Part shown: piece by piece, positions 58,657 through 64,000 of the stretch | How positions within the stretch are numbered: the first letter of the stretch is position 1 | How the letters are laid out: each line of letters opens with the position of its first letter | NCBI RefSeq assembly: GCF_014873945.1 | Contig: NZ_JADBEC010000002.1 | Span: forward strand, 2,170,001-2,234,000 | Direction of reading: 5' to 3' | Length of the DNA: 64,000 bases | Origin: Rhizobium viscosum | GTDB lineage: Bacteria > Pseudomonadota > Alphaproteobacteria > Rhizobiales > Rhizobiaceae | Made by a program: the position numbers and the translations under genes | Notes under the pieces: generated by a model | Seen by the model: the letters and a program-made list of their open reading frames with translations, nothing else | Told to the model about the DNA's origin: nothing | Database searches by the model: none

Positions 58657-59523
58657 TCAGTTCTCCTGTTTTGCCGCAAGCAGCCAATCACGAAGCGTTT
58701 TTGCCTCGCGCGAGAGGCCCTTTGCCTCGATGAGCCAGTAAGCCTTGTCCATATCGGAAGCCCGCTCGAAGAGGGAAACAAGCGAACCTGCCGCGATCTC
58801 TTCAGCGATCAGCGCGGTCGGGCAAAGGCCGATACCCTGGCCACTGATCAACGAGCCGATCATGAGATTGAAGTCGGCAAAAATAGGTCCGGCCTTCGGC
58901 GCGGAATGGATGCCAGCGCCTGACAGCCAGCGCGCCCAGGCATCGGTCGTCTCGTCATGCAGGATTTCGCAGGAAAGCAGGTCGGCTGGCTTGTGAAAGG
59001 GGCCATGCCGGGCGAGGAATTCCGCCGAACAGGTTGGTCTGGTCTCGGCATCAAGGAGCTTGATGGCACCGGAACCCGGCCGCACGCCGTGGCAGACGAG
59101 GAGATCGGCACCTGCCGCTTCGGGCGTCCTCGCATCCAGCGCATAGACGATGTTGATCCTGATTTCAGGGAAGGCAATTCTCAGCCTCGGCAGCTGCGGA
59201 ATGAGCCATCGCACCGCCATGGAGGGAATGCATGCAACGCTGACCGGACGGCTGTTGGCTTCCAGCCTCAACTGCCCAGCGGCGACTTCGATATGCGCCA
59301 ACGCATGCGTGACGGCCACGCCGAATTCCCTGCCGGCGGCTGTCAGCGTCACGCCGCGGCTATGACGCCGAAACAGGGGGATGCGGAGCCAAGTCTCCAT
59401 TGCCTTCACATGCTGACTGATGCCGGCAGGCTTCAGGTTCAGTTCGGCAGCCGCCCTGACGAAGCTTTCGTGGCGTGCGGCGGCTTCGAATGCCCGCAGT
59501 GATGCGAGGGGGAGGTTTCTCAT
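58657..59523 (-). CDS. LysR-family transcriptional regulator (GcvA-like)
   Basis: 288 residues. The HTH is LASLRAFEAAARHESFVRAAAELNLKPAGISQHVKAMETWL, followed by PLFRRHSRGVTLTAAGREF. The effector domain is of the GcvA/AmpR branch (VSVACIPSMAVRWLIPQLPRL). ATG 59523 is used rather than the longer frame at 59559. It is divergent from the DUF1989 gene, 145 bp apart, so it probably controls that gene and possibly the following catabolic genes. Confidence 0.9.
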   Translation of the reverse strand: MRNLPLASLRAFEAAARHESFVRAAAELNLKPAGISQHVKAMETWLRIPLFRRHSRGVTLTAAGREFGVAVTHALAHIEVAAGQLRLEANSRPVSVACIPSMAVRWLIPQLPRLRIAFPEIRINIVYALDARTPEAAGADLLVCHGVRPGSGAIKLLDAETRPTCSAEFLARHGPFHKPADLLSCEILHDETTDAWARWLSGAGIHSAPKAGPIFADFNLMIGSLISGQGIGLCPTALIAEEIAAGSLVSLFERASDMDKAYWLIEAKGLSREAKTLRDWLLAAKQEN

Positions 59524-59668
59524 GTCGAGATGACTAAGCAAAACTTGCCCAGAGGGCAAGAATCATCTCGGTTGCCCAATGGTGCAGCCTCGCTAAGAGT
59601 GCCCGGCGAATTATTGCGCGTCGCCGGGTGCAGCACCCCAAGACCGCCAGCGGAGCGGAAATATCAGG

Positions 59669-60526
59669 ATGTCGAAGCAGTCGATCGTGCGCATTCCTTC
59701 TGACGCAGCCGAGCGGCGGTCAGCACCGCCCGTGGTCGTCTATCCCGTCGAAACATTGCCGTCCGCCGATCTCGGTCTGCTCGAGGCCGTCCGCCAAACG
59801 CTGACGAAGGTCAGCGAGGTGATCGTGCCGCCGCGCGAGGCAGGCAGCTTTCACGTTCCGCAGGGGCATTTCTTTCGCATCGTCAGTATCGACGGCCCAC
59901 AGGTCGGTGACCTCAATCTCTGGAACGCTACAGACCTTTCCGAACGGTTTTTCAGTGGCAAGACACGAGCATTGCACGCAACCCATGTCGGTGTCGGCGA
60001 TCGTCTCTGGAGTACGCTGCCCTACCTGCGTCCTATGGCAACGATCACCTATGACAGCCTCGGCTGGTACGGGTGGGATGATGATGGCGCCGGCATTCAT
60101 GATGTCATCGGCACGCGCTGCGATCCCTATACGAACCGATTGTTGAAGGGTAGCGATTACCATCACTGCTGCCATTCGAACCTGACGCGGGCGCTTGCGG
60201 CCGAGAGCGGCATGCCGCTTGAGCAAGCGGAAATGCACGTGCATGACGTCCTCAACGTCTTCATGTGCACCGGCTTCACCCGGGACACGCACCAGTATTT
60301 CATGAAGGCGAGCCCGGTGCGGCCGGGAGATTTTATCGAGTTCTTTGCAGAGATCGATCTTCTTGGCGCCCTTTCGGCATGCCCGGGTGGTGATTGCGGC
60401 GCAAGCCATTCCAGTGATGCGGCCGCCTGCTATCCTTTGAAGGTCGAGATATGGAAGCCCGATCCAGCGACACTCGCCAATTGGACGCCGCCGGCGCCAA
60501 ATTCCTATCCCAGGACGCATCGGTAA
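59669..60526 (+). CDS. DUF1989 / urea carboxylase-associated family protein
   Basis: 285 residues, soluble. The family core is clear: VIVPPREAGSFHVPQGHFFRIVSIDGPQVGDLNLWNA, ERFFSGKTRALHATHVGVGDRLWSTLPYLRPMATITYDSLGW, then DVIGTRCDPYTNRLL, HHCCHSNLTRAL, VHDVLNVFMCTGF and a Cys-containing CPGGDCG. Clustered Cys and His residues suggest a metal site. Relatives lie beside urea carboxylase or amino-acid transporters, and some deaminate guanidine-type compounds. No urea carboxylase is here. It is under the divergent LysR regulator. Confidence 0.82.
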   Translation: MSKQSIVRIPSDAAERRSAPPVVVYPVETLPSADLGLLEAVRQTLTKVSEVIVPPREAGSFHVPQGHFFRIVSIDGPQVGDLNLWNATDLSERFFSGKTRALHATHVGVGDRLWSTLPYLRPMATITYDSLGWYGWDDDGAGIHDVIGTRCDPYTNRLLKGSDYHHCCHSNLTRALAAESGMPLEQAEMHVHDVLNVFMCTGFTRDTHQYFMKASPVRPGDFIEFFAEIDLLGALSACPGGDCGASHSSDAAACYPLKVEIWKPDPATLANWTPPAPNSYPRTHR

Positions 60527-60562
60527 GTCGGTAAGCCTGGCGGCTCAGTTGTAGAGGAGCGG

Positions 60563-61828
60563 TCAGACGATCAGGATTGCCCTGAAATCATTAACATTGG
60601 TGCCGGTCGGACCGGTTTCGAAGAGGTCGCCGATCGCCTTGAAGCCGGAATAGCTGTCGTTGGCGTCGAGCACATGGCGCGGGTCGCGCCCGGCGGCGCG
60701 CAGCCGCTTGACGGTGCCCCCGTCGGCAAAGGCGCCGGCATTGTTTTCTGAACCGTCAATACCGTCAGTGTCGGCCGCAAGCGCGTGAATGGCACCATAG
60801 CCGTCGATTGCCAGTGCCAAGGCGAGCGCGAATTCGCCGTTGCGTCCTCCCTTGCCGCCCTTGGCGCGCAACGTCACGGTCGTCTCGCCGCCGGAGAGGA
60901 TGACGGCGGGTTTCGTGAAAGGCCGGTCGCGGCCGGCAACCTCGCGCGCGATTGCCGCGTGTACCAGCGCCACGTCGCGCGATTCCCCTTCAACGGAATC
61001 CGACAGGATCGCCGGTGTGATGCCCTGCGAGCGGGCGAATTCGGCAGCTGCCTCGAGCGACACGCCGGCCGAAGCGATGATGTGGTGCTCGTGGCGGGCG
61101 AAGACCGGATTGCCCGGCTGGGGCGCATCGGCCTTCGGGGAGTTCAGATGATCGATGGCCGCCTGCGGCAGCTTGAGGCTGTATTGCTGGATAATTTGAA
61201 GCGCATCATGCCGGGTCGAGCCGTCGGGAACGGTCGGGCCGGAAGCGACGTGAGCGGGATTGTCGCCGGGAATGTCCGAGACGATGAGGCTGACGACGCG
61301 GGCCTTGGTCGCAGCCGCCAGCCGTCCGCCCTTGATCGTCGAGAGATGCTTGCGCACGACGTTCATGGCCGAGATCGGCGCGCCCGAAGCAAGCAGCAAC
61401 TCGTTGAGCAGAATCTCGTCCTGCAGCGTCAGTCCTTCAGGCGGAGACGGCAGCAGCGCCGAGCCGCCGCCACAGATCAGTGCAATCACGAGGTCATCCT
61501 CGCTTAATCCGGCGACGGTATCGATCAGCCGTCTGGACGCGGCAAGGCCGGCGGCATCTGGCACTGGATGGGCGGCTTCGATGATCTCGATATTGTCCGT
61601 TTCACAGCCATAGCCGTAGCGGGTGACGACCACGCCTTCGAGCGGCCCGTCCCACACGCTTTCCAGCGCGCGGGCCATCTGCGCAGCACCCTTGCCGGCG
61701 CCGATCACGACCGTCCTGCCATCCGGTTTTTCCGGCAGATGTGCAGTGATGCCGGTCAGCGGATCGGCCGCGCGTACGGCTGCGGAAAACAGACTGGTCA
61801 GAAAATCGCGGGGTGAGGACAGGGTCAT
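60563..61828 (-). CDS. ttuD: Glycerate 2-kinase, MOFRL family (TtuD-like)
   Basis: 421 residues. It has the DUF4147/MOFRL layout: VVIGAGKGAAQMARALE, VVTRYGYGCETDNIEIIEAAHPVPDAAG, ALICGGGSALLPSPPEGLTLQDEILLNELLLASGAPI and NVVRKHLSTIKGGRLA. The C-terminal MOFRL domain has LSGGETTVTLRAKGGKGGRNGEFALALAL and TDGIDGSENNAGAFADG. It makes 2-phosphoglycerate from glycerate. The family was first named hydroxypyruvate reductase (TtuD) in tartrate loci. ATG 61828 is chosen because the family begins there. It is divergent from an MFS organic-acid transporter, fitting tartrate or glycerate use. Confidence 0.9.
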   Translation of the reverse strand: MTLSSPRDFLTSLFSAAVRAADPLTGITAHLPEKPDGRTVVIGAGKGAAQMARALESVWDGPLEGVVVTRYGYGCETDNIEIIEAAHPVPDAAGLAASRRLIDTVAGLSEDDLVIALICGGGSALLPSPPEGLTLQDEILLNELLLASGAPISAMNVVRKHLSTIKGGRLAAATKARVVSLIVSDIPGDNPAHVASGPTVPDGSTRHDALQIIQQYSLKLPQAAIDHLNSPKADAPQPGNPVFARHEHHIIASAGVSLEAAAEFARSQGITPAILSDSVEGESRDVALVHAAIAREVAGRDRPFTKPAVILSGGETTVTLRAKGGKGGRNGEFALALALAIDGYGAIHALAADTDGIDGSENNAGAFADGGTVKRLRAAGRDPRHVLDANDSYSGFKAIGDLFETGPTGTNVNDFRAILIV

Positions 61829-62002
61829 GATGATCTCTCTGGAGACACAGGCAGAAGAGGGGGCTTCCGCTCCTTTAGCGATGACCGTCGACATATCGCT
61901 TGTCAATGGAAGAGCCGTCCCCATCCGTTCGGTGTGATTGATAATCGTCCGGATGCGGCTATCTATTGGTGAGAAAAACAACAATCATTTGGAGAATTTG
62001 CA

Positions 62003-63295
62003 ATGATCAACGAACAGCAGTTGATCTCGAAGATCACCTGGCGGCTCATGCCATTCCTCGGAATCCTTTATCTTATTGCCTATATCGATCGTCAGAACGT
62101 CAGTTTCGCCAAGCTGGAAATGGTCGGTGCGCTCGGTATGAGCGAATATGCCTATGGCCTCGGTGCCTCGCTCTTTTTCATCGGCTATTTCCTCTTCGAA
62201 GTACCGAGCAACCTGTTCCTCGACAGGTTCGGCGCGCGCGTCTGGTTCGCCCGCATTCTCGTATCCTGGGGCATCGTCACCATCCTGCTCTCCTATACGC
62301 AGAACGCGACAATGTTCTATGTCCTGCGTTTTCTGCTCGGCGTCTGCGAGGCAGGCTTCTTTCCGGGCGTGCTCTATCTTTTAACGCTCTGGTTTCCCGC
62401 AGATTATCGCGGCCGCATGGTGGGTCTCTTCATGATCTTCAGTGCGCTTGCCAATGCCGTCGGCGCACCTGTCGGAGGCATGCTGCTCGATCTCGATGGT
62501 TTCCTCGGCCATGCCGGCTGGCAATGGGTTTTCCTGGCGACAGGCATTCCGGCCGTCATTGCCGGTGTCGTTACCTTCTTCTATCTCTATGACCGGCCCG
62601 AAAATGCGAGTTTCCTCAGCAAGGAGGAGAAGAGCTGGCTGGCGAACCGTCTCGCATCGGAAAATTCCGGCATGGATCACAATGCCGAAAACGGCTTCAA
62701 GGCGCTCGTCGACCCCCGCGTCCTGTTGATGGCGCTCTGCTACATCGCCTTTCCGCTCGCCGCCTATGGCCTCAGCTACTGGCTGCCGACCATCGTGAAG
62801 GCCTTCGGCGTCAGCAACACCGTGAACGGCCTTCTCAACATCATCCCGTGGATACTGGTGGCGATTGCGCTCTGGGCAGTGCCGGCTGCCGCCGACAAGG
62901 CGAAGGCGAAAACGCCTTATATCGTCATTCCTGCCTTCATCGGTGCGGCCTGCCTGCTGCTCTCGGCGCTTGTTCCGAACAATACGCTGCAGTTCATCTT
63001 CCTCTGCGTCGCCGCGGCCGGCATCTTCGCGCCACAGCCGGTCTTCTGGAGTCTGCCATCCCGTTTCCTCAAGGGCGCGGGGGCTGCGGCGGGCCTTGCA
63101 GCCATCAATTCTGTCGGCAATCTCGGCGGCTTCGTTGCTCAGAACGTCGTGCCCTGGATCAAGGACGAAACCGGAAGTACGATTGCGCCGATGTTCTTCC
63201 TGGCTGTCTGCCTTGCTGCCGGCGCACTGCTCGTCTTTGCGGTCGCGATGATCATCGCGCGCAAGGAGCATGACGCCGTGCCACGCGGCATCTGA
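62003..63295 (+). CDS. MFS transporter, anion:cation symporter family (tartrate/organic acid type)
   Basis: 430 residues and 12 helices. The N-terminus has RLMPFLGILYLIAYIDRQNVSFAKLEM, typical of the ACS family (TtuB, phthalate and glucarate carriers). FFIGYFLFEVPSNLFLDRFGARVWFARILVSWG, GVCEAGFFPGVLYLLTLWFPADYRGRMVGLFM and FVAQNVVPWIKDETGS complete the pattern. GGAGAATTTGC precedes ATG 62003. With the glycerate kinase it may serve uptake of tartrate, tartronate or glycerate. Confidence 0.92.
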   Translation: MINEQQLISKITWRLMPFLGILYLIAYIDRQNVSFAKLEMVGALGMSEYAYGLGASLFFIGYFLFEVPSNLFLDRFGARVWFARILVSWGIVTILLSYTQNATMFYVLRFLLGVCEAGFFPGVLYLLTLWFPADYRGRMVGLFMIFSALANAVGAPVGGMLLDLDGFLGHAGWQWVFLATGIPAVIAGVVTFFYLYDRPENASFLSKEEKSWLANRLASENSGMDHNAENGFKALVDPRVLLMALCYIAFPLAAYGLSYWLPTIVKAFGVSNTVNGLLNIIPWILVAIALWAVPAAADKAKAKTPYIVIPAFIGAACLLLSALVPNNTLQFIFLCVAAAGIFAPQPVFWSLPSRFLKGAGAAAGLAAINSVGNLGGFVAQNVVPWIKDETGSTIAPMFFLAVCLAAGALLVFAVAMIIARKEHDAVPRGI

Positions 63296-63305
63296 GATCT
63301 TGGAA

Positions 63306-63348
63306 ATGGAGAAGCCCCGGCACCAAAGGTACTGGGGCTTCTTCCATG
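63306..63348. terminator. Bidirectional terminator between convergent MFS genes
   Basis: ATGGAGAAGCCCC pairs with GGGGCTTCTTCCAT through a long stem with small mismatches and a central ACC-AAA-GGT loop; T/A-rich ends are on both sides. It separates the two convergent transporter genes. Confidence 0.75.
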
Positions 63349-63371
63349 GGAGGCTGCCGGACGGGCATGGG

Positions 63372-64000
63372 TTAGGAGGAAATGTCCTCGAGTTTGCGGC
63401 CGCCGGTCTCGATCATCTGCGTTGCGGCAAGCGCGCCGATCACGGCGACGATCCCGAACATGATGAAGACCGACTTGATGCCCTGTGCGCCGACCATGTA
63501 GCCGACCGTCGTCGGACCGACAGCCGAGGCGATGCGCAGCCACGACGTCGCAAGGCCCGTTCCGACCGCGCGCATACGCGTCGGGTAGATTTCCGGCGTA
63601 TAGAGGTAAAGCACGGCGTTGACGGAGCCGACGACGCCATAGGCAAGTGTTGCCAGCAGAATGAGTGACCAGAGGCTGTTCGCACCACCAGCGGCAAGCG
63701 CAGCCAGAAGAACGGCGCCGACAAGGAAAGAGACGACGGCCCAGGTGCGCCTCCCGATACGGTCGATACAAAAGGCGCAGGCAAGCAGGATGACGACCTG
63801 CGCGACATTGGTCATCGAGGCTGCCCTGAGCGCGCTGCCGAGTTCCAGCGAATAGACGGTGTGATAGAGTGTCGGCATCCAGTTGTTCAGGCTGTTGGCC
63901 ACGAAGAACGAGCTTGCCCAGAGGATCCAGGCGACGATGGTGCGGACACGGAAGGTCGGCGACAGAAGTTCGCGCCAACGGTTTCGCACCCTGGGTGCAG
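63372..64000 (-). CDS. MFS transporter, sugar-porter/metabolite type (C-terminal part; gene continues past the window)
   Basis: About 209 C-terminal residues, open at the window edge. Six helices are visible. CIDRIGRRTWAVVSFLVG is the repeated DRxGRR loop between helices 8 and 9, and YTPEIYPTRMRAVGTGLATSWLRIASAVGP is the PExYPxxxR loop of sugar-porter and related carriers. It ends with a hydrophilic KLEDISS tail. Substrate unknown. Confidence 0.88.
   Translation of the reverse strand, partial: APRVRNRWRELLSPTFRVRTIVAWILWASSFFVANSLNNWMPTLYHTVYSLELGSALRAASMTNVAQVVILLACAFCIDRIGRRTWAVVSFLVGAVLLAALAAGGANSLWSLILLATLAYGVVGSVNAVLYLYTPEIYPTRMRAVGTGLATSWLRIASAVGPTTVGYMVGAQGIKSVFIMFGIVAVIGALAATQMIETGGRKLEDISS

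Noticed and set aside
1..64000. CRISPR arrays, tRNA or rRNA genes, insertion sequences, prophage genes
   Set aside because: No regular repeat arrays, no transposase or integrase-like proteins, and no recognisable structural RNA apart from the FMN riboswitch.

Overview
The window is GC-rich, densely coded DNA of a Rhizobiaceae-type alphaproteobacterium (Rhizobium/Sinorhizobium/Agrobacterium group). The evidence is a complete thuR-thuEFGKAB trehalose/maltitol locus, many ABC and catabolic operons, and split two-subunit transketolase genes. I see no rRNA, tRNA, CRISPR array, insertion sequence, phage or replication origin. It looks like chromosomal or chromid accessory metabolism rather than a mobile island.

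Layout. 1-2644: end of a dipeptide/oligopeptide ABC operon. 2749-14491: an envelope locus with a family 4 glycosyltransferase, a small membrane protein, a sensor histidine kinase, a pseudo-receiver-like protein, a GT2-GtrA-GT39 triple fusion, a MipA/OmpV outer-membrane protein, an OmpR-type response regulator, a 77-residue protein, a patatin lipoprotein and a DUF3313 lipoprotein. 14775-19108: an RND efflux pair. 19238-21001: an FtsI-type penicillin-binding protein. 21175-31613: a divergent sugar or polyol locus (SorC regulator, FGGY kinase, split transketolase; ribose-type ABC transporter, two SDRs, triose-phosphate isomerase). 31724-32605: FMN riboswitch and ribB. 32690-40227: thu locus. 40408-46694: phenylalanine/tyrosine to homogentisate degradation, with two Lrp/AsnC regulators. 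46976-47548: Gfa-like enzyme. 47716-51330: TetR-controlled EmrAB-type pump. 51425-56646: sulfonate-type ABC transporter with two flavin monooxygenases. 57077-58642: PAS-GGDEF protein. 58657-63295: LysR, DUF1989 protein, glycerate kinase and MFS transporter. 63372-64000: C-terminal part of another MFS transporter.

Most unusual observation. A 19-bp sequence, CTTAACAnnAnnnnAnCCA, occurs seven times between 3.9 and 12.3 kb, each time upstream of a gene of the envelope locus and oriented toward it. It precedes the family 4 glycosyltransferase, the 125-residue membrane protein, the histidine kinase, the pseudo-receiver, the triple fusion, the OmpV protein and the patatin lipoprotein. In three leaders the box lies 53-55 nt before the start codon. 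The sequence reads as a degenerate 11-bp direct repeat, as expected for an OmpR-family dimer. The likely binder is the response regulator encoded at 10939-11685, with the kinase at 4567-5952 as partner. I propose a compact, locally encoded envelope-remodelling regulon, similar in concept to PmrAB control of lipid A glycosylation. Protein families come from recognisable motifs; the regulon and the binder are inferences.
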